From contig JAHHEN010000007.1 in NCBI GenBank assembly GCA_018982785.1, forward strand, positions 62,001 through 126,000: DNA of 64,000 nt, given 5' to 3'. Numbering within the stretch: position 1 is the stretch's first letter; each line of letters starts with the position of its first letter. A program made the translations under genes and the position numbers. A model generated the notes under the pieces. That model saw only the letters and a program-made list of their open reading frames with translations. It was not told the origin of the DNA and did no database searches. Source of the DNA: Enterococcus innesii (GTDB lineage Bacteria > Bacillota > Bacilli > Lactobacillales > Enterococcaceae). Below, one piece after another: positions 49,833 to 59,436 of this stretch.

Positions 49833-52392
49833 TTAAAACAAACCAAAGTATTTTTTTACTTCAATATACACTAAAGGAAAAATGGATAAGCCGATTACCC
49901 ATAGCCAGTCAACTGCACGAAGAGAGACAAAGCCAAAAATGGTTTGCGTGAATGGAATCGTTACTAACAAGATAATGATCAATGCACCTATGAAGGTTGT
50001 CATTACTAACAACGGATTGCTCAAAAAACGCAGCTTCAGAATAGATTCTTTACTTCTACAATTAAACATATGCACAATAGTTGATAATCCCAATACAATA
50101 AATGTCATTGTCTGCGAAACCTCTATCGATTCTAGACGTCCAATTAGAATCGCGCCTAATGTGACGCCTGTAAAAACAATTGAAATTTCTACAATTTTTA
50201 CCAATAATCCTTGCGCAAAAATGCTCGTGTATTTAGCGATCGGGGCTTCCATCATTGCTTTTTTATCGACTGGTTCAATACTAAGACTCATTCCTGGGAT
50301 TCCATCTGCAACTACTTTTATGATTAACAATTGAACCGCTGTAACAGGTGCTCCCCACCCAACGAGCAAGGAAATTAAAACGATTGTCAGTGCAGAAATG
50401 TTGCAACCTAACATCGCATATAATGATTTTCTGATATTGCTGTATACCCGTCGTCCTTCTTCAACCGCCTGCACAATCGTCGCAAAATTATCGTCTACTA
50501 AAACCATATCAGAGGCTTCTTTTGCTACTTCTGTGCCACCTCCCATTGCGATCCCTACATCAGCTGCTTTTAATGCAGGTGCATCATTGACACCATCGCC
50601 AGTCATAGCGACAATCTCATCGTTTTTTTGGAATGCTTTTACGATTCGAATTTTATCTTCTGGGGAAGTACGAGCAAAGACTCGATAGTCATCAATCACA
50701 CGAGCTAATTTTTCATCGCTCATTTCATGTAAATCCGCGCCGGTCATTGCTTTTTTCCCATCGGTGAGAATTCCTACATCTTCTGCAATTTTTTTTGCTG
50801 TCAGTAAGTGATCCCCTGTGATCATTACGGTTTGAATCCCTGCTTGTTTTGCAATAGAAACAGCCGTATAGCTTTCGGGCCGAGCTGGGTCGATAATCCC
50901 AACAAATCCTGCAAACTCTAACTGACTTTCAAGAATTTCTTCAGTAAGACGTGTAGGTTTTTCATCGTATCTTTTATAAGCAACGCCCAAAACACGGTAT
51001 GCTTGATTGGTCAACTCATCATGCTTATTCAAGTAGGCAGGGTTGTTCGCATCAATGAGATCCAAGCGATCAAAGCCCCTTTTGTGACAGAAACATATTG
51101 GTCGTTTACTTTATATAAGACAGTCATCCTTTTTCGTTTTGAATCAAAGGGAACTTCATGAATCTGTTCAAAGGTTGAAGCGACTTTACTTTGTTCCTCT
51201 TTAGTGAAGAGCGATGCCAGTTTTTTCTGATCGCCAACTCTGTTGGATTACTAGTTACTGTTGCATTTTCTTCCATCGAACTAGCAAGATAGAAGAGAAA
51301 TAAGAGATTTTTTTCCTTCTCTTCTGTTATTTCTAAGCAGGAAGTCAGTCTATCCTTCATCACAATAACTTCTTTCACGATCATCTTATTTTCGGTAATC
51401 GTTCCAGTTTTATCTGAGCAGATGATTGAAACACCCCCAACGGTTTCTACTGTTGAAGGAGTCCTAACGATGGTTTTCTTCAGTGCCATATTTCTCATAC
51501 CAACTGCTAGAGAGATTGTTACTACGACTGGCAAAACCTCTGGAATAGCAGCAACAGCCATGGATATTGCGGTCATGATACTGGTCTCTAAAGACAATCC
51601 TTTGCTGATTCCTATAGCAATCGCTAGAAAGCCAGAGAGAATAGCGATTAGTCCTAGAACTTTCCCAAGTTTTTGCATTTTTATTTGTAGAGGTGCTATG
51701 GTTGTTTCTTCCTTGCTTAGTAAGCTCGATATTTTACCAATTTCCGTATTCATTCCTGTCTTTTCAACTCGAACGTTTGCTTTTCCTGTGACTACTAATG
51801 AGCCAGAAAAAACCAAGTCTTTTCTGTCCCCTAAAGAATCTTCTTTAGAAGAAATATAGGTGGGGTCTTTTTCACTTGGTTCACTTTCACCAGTTAGAAA
51901 CGATTCATCAACAAAGAAATTACTACTAGTTAAAAGCTTAGCATCTGCTGGAATACGGTCCCCTAATGCCAACTGAACAATATCACCAGGAACAATGTTC
52001 AAACTTTCAATCTCTTTTAACGCCCCATCTCTGAATACTTTACTTACGGGAACACTCATCTTATTTAATTCACTCATTGATTTTTCCGCATGTTTTTGCT
52101 GTCGAATCGACAAATATAGATTAAGAATGACAATTGAAAAGATGACTATTGGTTCCGTAAAATCATCAGGATGATTTTGAAAAGCAACATAACTAGATAA
52201 GAGCGTTGCAACGATTAAAATCAAGATGGTAATATCCTTCATCGACTCTTTCAAATAGTCATAAAAATGCTTCTCATCTTTGCTTTCTATGGAATTAAAC
52301 CCATATTTTTCTAGCCTCATTTCTGCTTCTTTACTGGAAAGTCCCAACTGGTTAGGGCTCTTTCCGTTTTCTTTCAATTGTTCTTTTACCAT
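49833..52392 (-). pseudogene. P-type cation-transporting ATPase (two frameshifts)
   Basis: Type II pump of about 853 aa when repaired. First part: LTGESEPSE actuator motif, PEVLP in the fourth helix, DKTGTIT phosphorylation site. Last part: MITGDHLLTAKKIAEDVG, TGDGVNDAPALKAAD and six helices. Between them the frame is lost twice: a T6 run on the plus strand (51221-51226) and AAA at 51072-51074. Adding one base to each restores RKKLASLF...HEVPFDSKRKRMTVLYK...TKGAFDRLDLID and makes 2560 nt into 2562. All catalytic motifs remain. Start ATG 52392 with TAGGAGG. PEVLP leaves the cation (Ca2+ or other) open. Confidence 0.82.
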
Positions 52393-52405
52393 CTGCCTAT
52401 ACCTC

Positions 52406-52504
52406 CTAAAACAAAAAAGAAGTCAGACAAACTAACCATAAAAGCCTAAGGTTAGTTTTTCTGACTTCAATAAGATTTATTCCGGCGAACAAATCTAATG
52501 TCAT
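52406..52504 (-). CDS. Possible 32-aa leader ORF of the second P-type ATPase
   Basis: ATG 52504, AGGTGG 11 bases upstream, TAG at 52406 overlapping the AGGAGG of the ATPase. It begins MTLDLFAGINLIEV and ends LLWLVCLTSFLF. The frame passes through both arms of the terminator hairpin, so its translation would prevent terminator formation. Confidence 0.4.
   Translation of the reverse strand: MTLDLFAGINLIEVRKTNLRLLWLVCLTSFLF
52411..52468 (-). terminator. Leader terminator upstream of the second P-type ATPase
   Basis: GAAGTCAG/CTGACTTC (8 bp) plus AAACTAACC/GGTTAGTTT (9 bp) with a 12-base loop; minus-strand tail CTTTTTTGTTTT. It lies between the promoter and the ATPase ribosome binding site, hence a likely attenuator. 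Alternatively it ends the B3/B4-domain gene. Confidence 0.7.
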
Positions 52505-52521
52505 TATTTAAATTCCACCTA

Positions 52522-52550
52522 ATTATTGCACATCCGAATATTTGGGTCAA
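52522..52550 (-). promoter_or_regulatory. Promoter of the second P-type ATPase leader
   Basis: TTGACC (52545-52550), 17-bp spacer, AATAAT (52522-52527) on the minus strand. Confidence 0.6.
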
Positions 52551-52648
52551 GATTTTCACGATGACCGATCAATCAAAATGAGAGAATCGTATGCAAAATC
52601 GAGAAAAAGTACGTGTACATCCTAATCCTAGAGACAAGAAGCTCGCCC

Positions 52649-53359
52649 TTACAAAATGATTTCAGGACTTTCTTTACTTAGCACATAATCATTACCTGCT
52701 ACTTTAAAATACTCTTGAATCAACTGACTTAACTCTTTGATTGCTTCATTCGCCCGATTCCTTTGCGTTTCATTGATCGACTCAATGAATAAAACAGCAT
52801 GGGTGGTCTCTTCTGTTAACATCGTACGTTGGGCTTCCCGCCAATTCAAGCATCGACAAATTGCCCCTTTCTCATCATAGTAAATGACTTCCTTTTCCAA
52901 GGCTGGGGAATCAGTATCTGCACCTAAAGGGAAGAAAGATTCACCACCTTTTGCAACGCCTAAATGAAGGTCGCCAACGATTGTATCGAGGTCTTCTCCG
53001 CCTAAAGGGACACCATATTTCAAGGAAATACTATTATAGATATCTACTAGGGGATTGATGGGAGAAAATTCTCTGTCTTGATTCACCCGTTTCAACAGTG
53101 CCTCGATGGAAGAGCGTACCCCTTTTTTCGTTTTAAATTGCTGAAAAGCACTTCGCCATTCTTGGATCACCTGGTTTTCACTGAAGGTGTCGGTCGTTAA
53201 GTAGCGCTTTGCTTGCTCTTTACTACTTTTTAGCAAGTTAGTAAAAAACGTTTCGTGTGCAACATCGGCAACATTGTTTATATTTTTTACAACAAGGCAG
53301 TTGATTTGGGCTTCTGGAAATAGCGCCCAAAATTCTTGATCGATCATTATTTTCTTCAC
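52649..53359 (-). CDS. B3/B4 tRNA-binding domain protein
   Basis: 236-aa stand-alone B3/B4 domain like that of phenylalanyl-tRNA synthetase beta subunit. Segments SSIEALLKRVNQ, INPLVDIYNSISLKYGVPLGGEDLD and ICRCLNWREAQRTMLTEETTHAVLFIES are typical of these proteins, which may edit misacylated tRNA or bind amino acids. Start GTG 53359 with AGGAGTG upstream. Genes of this family often sit beside small regulators; here MarR lies upstream. Confidence 0.85.
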   Translation of the reverse strand: MKKIMIDQEFWALFPEAQINCLVVKNINNVADVAHETFFTNLLKSSKEQAKRYLTTDTFSENQVIQEWRSAFQQFKTKKGVRSSIEALLKRVNQDREFSPINPLVDIYNSISLKYGVPLGGEDLDTIVGDLHLGVAKGGESFFPLGADTDSPALEKEVIYYDEKGAICRCLNWREAQRTMLTEETTHAVLFIESINETQRNRANEAIKELSQLIQEYFKVAGNDYVLSKESPEIIL

Positions 53360-53527
53360 TTTCTCTACACTCCTACTAAGTTTATTTGAACAAATTCATT
53401 CCTTTATTTTTCAGCAGCCAGCCGAGCTATATCCTTTTTAACAAAATATCAGCTACCTGTGCTTCCTTTCCTAGGTAGCATGAATGTCCATTCACTCAGT
53501 TCCAATCTCCCCAGCGGCGTTATTCGT

Positions 53528-53980
53528 TCAATAGTCTCTTTTGATCCCATTCTTGACGTTGACCCAATCAACTTCTACCGAAGATTTTATTTTTGCCAGC
53601 ATTTCCGCAAGATTTTTTCTTTCTAAAGCAGATAACTGTTGAATCGCTACTTTATTTGAATAGTTATTTTCTCTTATGATTAATTGAACCGCTTGTTTCC
53701 CTTTGGCGGTTGTGTATAAGTGTTTGATTTTTTTATTTTCTTTGTCTGACTCTTTTAGAATAAACCCATTTTCCTCTAACTTTTTTACCGCCCGGGACAA
53801 AGTCGTGCGATCAACTTTGATCAGTTCGGCTAGTCGTTCAGGAATAATTCCTTCATTTTCAAATATACGAACTAAGTAAATGTATTGTCCTTTACTGAGT
53901 TGAACCTCTTTAAATTCAATATTAGCAATGGATTCCAACATTCTACTGATTGAACCTATCTCACGAAGTATATCCTCCAC
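53528..53980 (-). CDS. MarR family transcriptional regulator
   Basis: 150 aa: helices around LSKGQYIYLVRIFENEG, winged HTH IPERLAELIKVDRTTLSRAVKKLEENG, and wing ESDKENKKIKHLYTTAKG. GTG 53980 start with AGGGAGGGG upstream. Its promoter is overlapped by a 36-bp palindrome, so autorepression is expected. May also control the B3/B4-domain gene downstream. Confidence 0.88.
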   Translation of the reverse strand: MEDILREIGSISRMLESIANIEFKEVQLSKGQYIYLVRIFENEGIIPERLAELIKVDRTTLSRAVKKLEENGFILKESDKENKKIKHLYTTAKGKQAVQLIIRENNYSNKVAIQQLSALERKNLAEMLAKIKSSVEVDWVNVKNGIKRDY

Positions 53981-54006
53981 GAACTATCCCCTCCCTATCT
54001 AGGACT

Positions 54007-54047
54007 ATAATAGCCCATCATTGTTGCATATGCAACAATAATGGGCT
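54007..54047 (-). promoter_or_regulatory. marR promoter with 36-bp palindromic operator
   Basis: -35 TTGCAT (54030-54035), 17-bp spacer, -10 TATTAT (54007-54012). The palindrome at 54012-54047 has one mismatched pair; its centre is ATTGTTGCATATGCAACAAT, a perfect 20-bp inverted repeat. Confidence 0.8.
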
Positions 54048-54278
54048 TGATTTACTTTTTTACTCACTCTTAGAAAATGGGTGTATTGCATAAGCTTGTC
54101 TCAAAAAAGCAGGAGAATACCGAGAAAAACTTCTCTGTACTCTCCTTTTACAATCATTCCAAGTAGAAATACTATTCGAATTTCTCCTAATTTCAAAACC
54201 AAATTCATGAAGGTGATTGCTTAGACCAACAGAGAAAGAAAGGAAGGTTTCCTAGCCTGCGAAATTCGTCTTAATACC

Positions 54279-54640
<362 letters not shown>

Positions 54641-54664
54641 ATTCAAATCATTATGACTATCTTT

Positions 54665-55183
54665 TCAGCCCAGTTCGTTTTTTACCATAGAAATGATTTT
54701 TTCATTAGCGATTAAAATCACAGGAACTTTGTATATATATTCCTCATCTTCAATTGTCACTATTGCGGATAACATTTCTTCATCCTTCACTCTAGCACTT
54801 ATATAATTTTCTGGATTGTTCACTTTATTTAAAAATAACCGATACTCGCCACTATCAATAGCACTAGAGGATCTTTCTTTGATAAACTTTTCTAATGCAA
54901 CAGATCCGTTAAAAATTAAAATACTAGATTCAAATATGTAATTGGGAAGATACCATAATAGATAACATCGCTTACCATCTTGTTTTTGTTTAGTAGTAAG
55001 TATATGCAATAGCTTATCAAATAACTCAATTTTATATGAGGAAGATATTTTTCTGTTGAAATCTTGGAAGGATTCTTTAATAAAAATTTCATCGTCAGTA
55101 GAATCAATTGTTTCAGCCATATTATCCAAGTTTTTTAGCATTAGTTTCCATCTGCGCTTTAATCCTCTAAGCTTTGTTTTCAT
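54665..55183 (-). CDS. Hypothetical protein (172 aa), possible immunity protein
   Basis: Soluble, charged, no signal peptide; AT-rich unlike the core genes. ATG 55183 with GGAAGG upstream, overlapping region with the preceding 64-aa gene (1-base spacing). No family recognised. Its position next to a polymorphic-toxin remnant suggests immunity, which is inference. Confidence 0.55.
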   Translation of the reverse strand: MKTKLRGLKRRWKLMLKNLDNMAETIDSTDDEIFIKESFQDFNRKISSSYKIELFDKLLHILTTKQKQDGKRCYLLWYLPNYIFESSILIFNGSVALEKFIKERSSSAIDSGEYRLFLNKVNNPENYISARVKDEEMLSAIVTIEDEEYIYKVPVILIANEKIISMVKNELG

Positions 55184-55378
55184 TTAGGACCTTCCTAATT
55201 TTATTTTGATAAAATTTTGTATAGTTGCTATATACTTCTCTTCATCTGACATCTTTAAAAAAAAATCCCAGTAATGTAATTGTGGGTATTTTATCCCTGT
55301 CACTATTGTCGATTGGAAAAGTACAAATTTTGAGTGTTTTTCATTTTTCTCTCTTATGTTCTTTAGCCTAACTTTCAT
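55184..55378 (-). CDS. Hypothetical protein (64 aa)
   Basis: Short charged protein beginning MKVRLKNIREKNEKHSK, with aromatic middle YPQLHYWDFFLKMSDEEKYI. Directly abuts the 172-aa gene and is probably cotranscribed. Possibly a truncated relative of immunity proteins; no family assigned. The ribosome binding site is weak. Confidence 0.4.
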   Translation of the reverse strand: MKVRLKNIREKNEKHSKFVLFQSTIVTGIKYPQLHYWDFFLKMSDEEKYIATIQNFIKIKLGRS

Positions 55379-55447
55379 TCTCAGAAAAAATACTCCCTTG
55401 TTGGATTTACTATTACGGTGAGAGCCAGAAGATAGGAAACTAGCATT

Positions 55448-55783
55448 TTATATAGTAGGTAATGGCAGAGAAAGAATATATAATTGCATGATTAATAACA
55501 TAACACATACTAGCAACATAATATTTTCTCTTCTGTCATGAATTGGATGCAAATACCCATCTTCTTTTGGTCTATCATTTATTGTTCCATACAGGATTTT
55601 CCTTCTTATTAATACAACTGCAGCCCCTGTTATCCATATGAGTACAATAAACAAAAAAATTTTAATTGCTAAATACGTTTGCCTTCCAATCACTAGATAT
55701 AACAAAAAAACATCGATAAATTTAATAGTAAATAGCAAAAATCTTCTAACTTTTCTACCATAATAAATCAAATTGTAATTCAT
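55448..55783 (-). CDS. Small membrane protein (111 aa)
   Basis: Three predicted helices (FLLFTIKFIDVFLLYLVIG, AIKIFLFIVLIWITGAAVVLI, IMLLVCVMLLIMQLYILSL) separated by a basic loop RPKEDGYLHPIHDRRE. GAGGAAGG precedes the start. Unknown family; in toxin islands such genes are often membrane immunity proteins. Confidence 0.6.
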   Translation of the reverse strand: MNYNLIYYGRKVRRFLLFTIKFIDVFLLYLVIGRQTYLAIKIFLFIVLIWITGAAVVLIRRKILYGTINDRPKEDGYLHPIHDRRENIMLLVCVMLLIMQLYILSLPLPTI

Positions 55784-56097
55784 ATAAAAACCTTCCTCTT
55801 GTTCATTGTTTTAAGGAATGTCGGAATATTCTGCATTTAATTCATACCATTCTATAGGGTATGTGCTGCTATTCTTTCCGCAACTTGAGCATTTATCTTT
55901 CCACTGACTAAATGACCCAAAACAAAATTAGAATCACAGCCAGTATGAACAATTACCTAGTTTCAAACATATCTATATTTATTTAGTTCTAGTTAATCAT
56001 AACATTGCAAATGTATAAAAACAATCACAGTGTTTAAAAATGACATATAGAGAAACATACTAATCGAAAGGTCCATGTGTTAGATTGAAAGTTTAGT
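55784..56097. other. AT-rich intergenic region of the accessory block
   Basis: About 310 bases with stops in all frames. No promoter or hairpin stands out. Confidence 0.4.
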
Positions 56098-56468
56098 CCT
56101 TACATGTAGTTGAAGCTTTCCTATTCCAGTTTTATCTTTTATTTTTCCACTTTCTTCCGCCTGGTCCTACGTTATCTTCTTTAGCATAGCCTGTTTTAGG
56201 ATCTTGTTAAGCAAAGCATTTTTCCCGTTTACTTTTTGGTTAAAATTCCTAAAGTTGATACGACTATTCGAATCTAGCAAGCCTTTAGGAATACCATGAG
56301 CTTTAGCAGCATTCTTTTGCGGATTCTTTAGCCCATCATTAATTGTTTTATATGCTCGGTGCTTACATCGATCATAATTTCACCTAATACAATCGCTTCA
56401 GACGCAGACAAAGCAATTTGTCCAGCACTAGGAATAAAGTAAACTCCTGCAAAGGTAGAAAATTTCAT
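56098..56468 (-). pseudogene. Remnant of an LXG-like polymorphic toxin C-terminus
   Basis: Fragments in shifting frames on the minus strand: GVYFIPSAGQIALSASEAIV, then AAKAHGIPKGLLDSNSRINF, RNFNQKVNGKNA and GYAKEDNVGPGGRKWK. This order (hydrophobic FIPG-like segment, IPxSL, FxxKVxGK, GGxKWK) is that of toxin C-terminal modules in LXG/YeeF-type proteins. Multiple frameshifts and stops mean it is dead. Confidence 0.55.
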
Positions 56469-56762
56469 TTGTCATTAAGAGGTATGTATACTCATTAATC
56501 GTGAGGTTATTATCCAGTAAAAAATTGACAACTTCTAATGCTTTTCGTGTATTACGGGGAATCAAACAAGTTTTGTAACAACGATTTCATCTTCAGGCTT
56601 CAGACCAACTATCAGCTGATTAAACGTTGGACGATCCCGTCTCATACCTATAAATTTTCCAGAAACAAATGCTCCTTCTCAACACCGTTCACAAGTTGTT
56701 TTTGAATTTACTCTTTCTTACATTGAGATGCGGCTAAGACACGTGCATAATCATATTTTGTA
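56463..56762 (-). pseudogene. Serine recombinase/resolvase remnant
   Basis: Minus-strand fragments KYDYARVLAASQ, NGVEKEHLF, FIGMRRDRPTFNQLIVGLKP, EDEIVVTKL, IPRNTRKALEVVNFLLDNN follow the N-terminal catalytic domain of Tn3-type resolvases (YGYARVSxxxQ...RPxFNxLL...GDxVVVTKLDRxxR). Several stops and shifts; the C-terminal HTH is missing. Mark of past mobile DNA. Confidence 0.7.
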
Positions 56763-56768
56763 TCTCTC

Positions 56769-57380
56769 CTACTCTGACAAATCATCTATCGTGTATTTGG
56801 AGAAACCTTCATAAAAAAAGCTAACGTCGATTCCTTTCATATATAACTCGCGGTCGTCAATTTTGTCAGTCAATGCCTTAGAAATCAGATAGCGTATCTC
56901 TAAATCATTTATGGGACTTCGCTCCATTGCTGATAGGTAGTTTTCTTTATTGATCAAGTTCCAATCTATAACCTTTTGCAATTCTTTTTTTAAAATGAGA
57001 GCCAGCCAAATTCTAGTAGTCCGACCATTTCCTTCACGAAAAGGGTGAGCGATATTCATCTCTACATATTTCTTGATAATCTCCTCAAAAGAAGTTTGCG
57101 GTAGCTGATCAATATGCTTTAACGAACGCTCCAAGTACATAATCGGCGCAAATTGAAAATTCCCTTTTGAGATATTGACCGTTCGAATTTTTCCAGCAAA
57201 ATCATAAATCTCTGAAAAAAGAAATTCATGAATTTCAGCTAAGCCTTTAATAGTACCAACTTCGATTTCATCTATTTTCCCCGAATCGTATAATTCCTTC
57301 GCTTTTTGCTTGCTTAGTTTTTCTTCAGCCTTGTCTGATGCAGCTTGATTGGTTAAACCCAAATTGTTATCTAAAATCAT
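56769..57380 (-). CDS. fic: Fic family protein, class III (AMP transferase)
   Basis: 203 aa. The Fic core HPFREGNGRTTRIW (about residues 112-125) has the catalytic His and phosphate-binding loop; the flap is NISKGNFQFAP. The C-terminal helix YMKGIDVSFFYEGF carries a Glu near residue 191, the position of the inhibitory glutamate of the class III E. faecalis Fic, which it closely resembles. Such proteins AMPylate themselves or targets and are switched by metal binding to the inhibitory Glu. Intact, although surrounded by debris. Confidence 0.9.
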   Translation of the reverse strand: MILDNNLGLTNQAASDKAEEKLSKQKAKELYDSGKIDEIEVGTIKGLAEIHEFLFSEIYDFAGKIRTVNISKGNFQFAPIMYLERSLKHIDQLPQTSFEEIIKKYVEMNIAHPFREGNGRTTRIWLALILKKELQKVIDWNLINKENYLSAMERSPINDLEIRYLISKALTDKIDDRELYMKGIDVSFFYEGFSKYTIDDLSE

Positions 57381-57726
57381 GCAAAATCCTCTTAACTTTA
57401 TGAAATAAGTTTATGGAACACTCTCAAGCCTATTATACCGAGTGCTTACCAACGTATCAAAAACTATTAAGTTTTTGACACTTTCTTGATTTTAATTCCC
57501 CATTTTCTCTCAATTCATTGTTGTCCCAAAAAGTCCTATATAGTATACCAAACATTTTTTTTACTGATATCCTCGTATACTACTAATTGTAAACAAGATT
57601 AAAGGTCAGGAGCTATAGAATGTGTTGGGTACTAATGGTAATTTTTTTGATAATATTGAGTTTTTTATGATCAACATATTTAGTTTTGCTAATTAATAAA
57701 TTTCAACTGTATAAGGAGAAGGAAAC
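57381..57726. other. Divergent promoter region of fic and the surface protein
   Basis: 345 AT-rich bases. TTGGGT (near 57627) and GATAAT with an 18-bp spacer may form the surface-protein promoter; the evidence is weak. Confidence 0.35.
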
Positions 57727-59013
57727 ATGAAAAAATTAACATTTAATGTATTATTAGTGCTTTCGTTGTTCTTGGTAAGTACACAAGTTATCTTCGCTCA
57801 AGAATCTGTTACTTTTACAGAATCAGTGGTATCAGACCAAAAGAGCGCATTAGCTGACGGAATTGTTATAAATGAAGATACTGGTCATTTTTATCTGACG
57901 AACGGGACACAAGTTTACCAAGACGGTGACAAATGGTATCTAATTGATGGAACCCTAGTAACTTCAGATTCTTCATTTGATACTATTCATTCGAATGAGA
58001 GCGATAATATACCCACTCTACCGAATCAAGAATTACCGAATTTATCTGAAGCATCGAATGAACCTGTTAAAGCACCTACTTTGACAGAACAAAAAGTACC
58101 TGCTCTACCTGAAGTACCGGTTGAACCTGTTAAAGCACCTACTTTGTCACAACAAAAAGTACCTGATCTACCTGAAGTACCGATTGAACCTGTTAAAGCA
58201 CCTACTTTGTCACAACAAAAAGTACCTGCTTTACCTGAAGTACCGGTTGAACCTGTTAAAGCACCTACTTTGTCACAACAAAAAGTACCTGCTTTACCTG
58301 AAGCTCCGGTTGAACCTGCTAGAGTACCTACTTTGACAGAACAAAAAGCACCTGATCTACCTGAAGCTCCGGTTGAACCTGTTAAAGCACCTACTTTGTC
58401 ACAACAAAAAGTACCTGCTTTACCTGAAGCTCCGGTTGAACCTGCTAGAGCACCTACTTTGTCACAACAAAAAGTACCTGCTTTACCTGAAGCTCCGGTT
58501 GAACCTGCTAGAGTACCTACTTTGACAGAACAAAAAGCACCTGCTTTACCTGAAGCTCCGGTTGAACCTATTAAAGCACCTACTTTGTCACAACAAAAAG
58601 TACCTGCTTTACCTGAAGCTCCGGTTGAACCTGCTAGAGTACCTACTTTGACAGAACAAAAAGCACCTGCTTTACCTGAAGCTCCGATTGAACCTGTTAA
58701 AGCACCTACTTTGTCACAACAAAAAGTACCTGCTTTACCTGGAGATCTCACTCGCCCTTCTAATAGTTCAAAATTGACTAAGATACAACTATCTAAGGCT
58801 TTTGAAAAGGATACTGAAGAACGCAGCTCTGCTATTCCCAATGACGAAAAAGCTTTCGCAGATACTTATACAAACAGAAAATTACTACCAAAAACTGGCT
58901 TTGGGGTAAAAGAAGTCCTCTTCAGTAGTCTTACTTCAATTTTAGGTATTTTGATTTCTTTCCTAGCTATCGGATTACTTGTAAATAAACGTGATAAAAG
59001 GAAAGGGAGATAA
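57727..59013 (+). CDS. LPXTG cell-wall-anchored protein with 21-residue Pro-rich repeats
   Basis: 428 aa. Signal peptide (about residues 1-25, cleaved after VIFA), a unique domain to about residue 100 (INEDTGHFYLTNGTQVYQDG), ten 21-residue repeats of the type APTLSQQKVPALPEVPVEPVK-like (residues 116-325) plus part of an eleventh, a short linker, sortase motif LPKTG, a membrane helix and a basic tail KRDKRKGR. The Pro-rich repeats probably form an extended stalk through the wall. AAGGAGAAGG precedes the start. Ligand unknown. Confidence 0.9.
   Translation: MKKLTFNVLLVLSLFLVSTQVIFAQESVTFTESVVSDQKSALADGIVINEDTGHFYLTNGTQVYQDGDKWYLIDGTLVTSDSSFDTIHSNESDNIPTLPNQELPNLSEASNEPVKAPTLTEQKVPALPEVPVEPVKAPTLSQQKVPDLPEVPIEPVKAPTLSQQKVPALPEVPVEPVKAPTLSQQKVPALPEAPVEPARVPTLTEQKAPDLPEAPVEPVKAPTLSQQKVPALPEAPVEPARAPTLSQQKVPALPEAPVEPARVPTLTEQKAPALPEAPVEPIKAPTLSQQKVPALPEAPVEPARVPTLTEQKAPALPEAPIEPVKAPTLSQQKVPALPGDLTRPSNSSKLTKIQLSKAFEKDTEERSSAIPNDEKAFADTYTNRKLLPKTGFGVKEVLFSSLTSILGILISFLAIGLLVNKRDKRKGR
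58072..58743 (+). repeat. 63-bp tandem repeats, ten full units and a partial
   Basis: The period is exactly 63 bp from 58072, with the partial eleventh from 58702. Two unit types (TLSQQKV and TLTEQKA) are interspersed, and late units are nearly identical at DNA level, a sign of recent expansion or homogenisation. Copy number is likely to vary between strains. Confidence 0.9.
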
Positions 59014-59016
59014 CTT

Positions 59017-59355
59017 ATGAGAATGCAAGATCCAGAATCATATTTCAATTTATTTGATCGATTTTTTGAAGAAAACAACCATCCGCTTGTTCATTCTTAT
59101 TACAAGAATTTGAAGGAGCAGTTTTATACTTTAACGAAGTCTATATCCTATGAGAATGTGCTTCTAACGATTAAAGAACTAGTCATTATCGATGCAAAGC
59201 TTCAAATTCTTATGAGTTTGATAAATGATAATATTTTCAATTTACCTGAATGGGAGATCATAAAACTTTCAGAAATAGATAGCTCCAGTTACTATAAAGA
59301 ACTCCTGGACATGGTGGGTACATCAAGCAAGTATCCTTCAATATTATTTCTTTAA
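59017..59355 (+). CDS. Hypothetical protein (112 aa) coupled to the surface protein
   Basis: Starts 3 bases after the surface-protein stop, with AAAGGAAAGGGAG upstream inside that gene. All-helical, charged and aromatic (SYFNLFDRFFEENNHPLVHSYYK), no membrane helix. Size and composition resemble small helical-bundle bacteriocin immunity proteins, but no family match is claimed. Confidence 0.6.
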   Translation: MRMQDPESYFNLFDRFFEENNHPLVHSYYKNLKEQFYTLTKSISYENVLLTIKELVIIDAKLQILMSLINDNIFNLPEWEIIKLSEIDSSSYYKELLDMVGTSSKYPSILFL

Positions 59356-59436
59356 AACATATTAAAAAGAACTCTTCCCCAATTAATAATATGAACGAAT
59401 AAATTTCAGCTACATTTGAAAAGGAGAAACAAATTT

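Noticed and set aside
49882-50334. 150-codon plus-strand frame opposite the second P-type ATPase
   Set aside because: Antisense to conserved membrane helices of the pump; no start signal or family sequence.
58072-58743. CRISPR array
   Set aside because: The repeats are contiguous coding units of 63 bp with no spacers, and no cas gene is present.
58026-58841. 271-codon open frame on the minus strand across the repeat region
   Set aside because: It is the mirror of the 63-bp repeats: a repeat free of stops in one frame is free of them throughout. No ribosome binding site, and the plus-strand protein has a signal peptide and LPXTG anchor.
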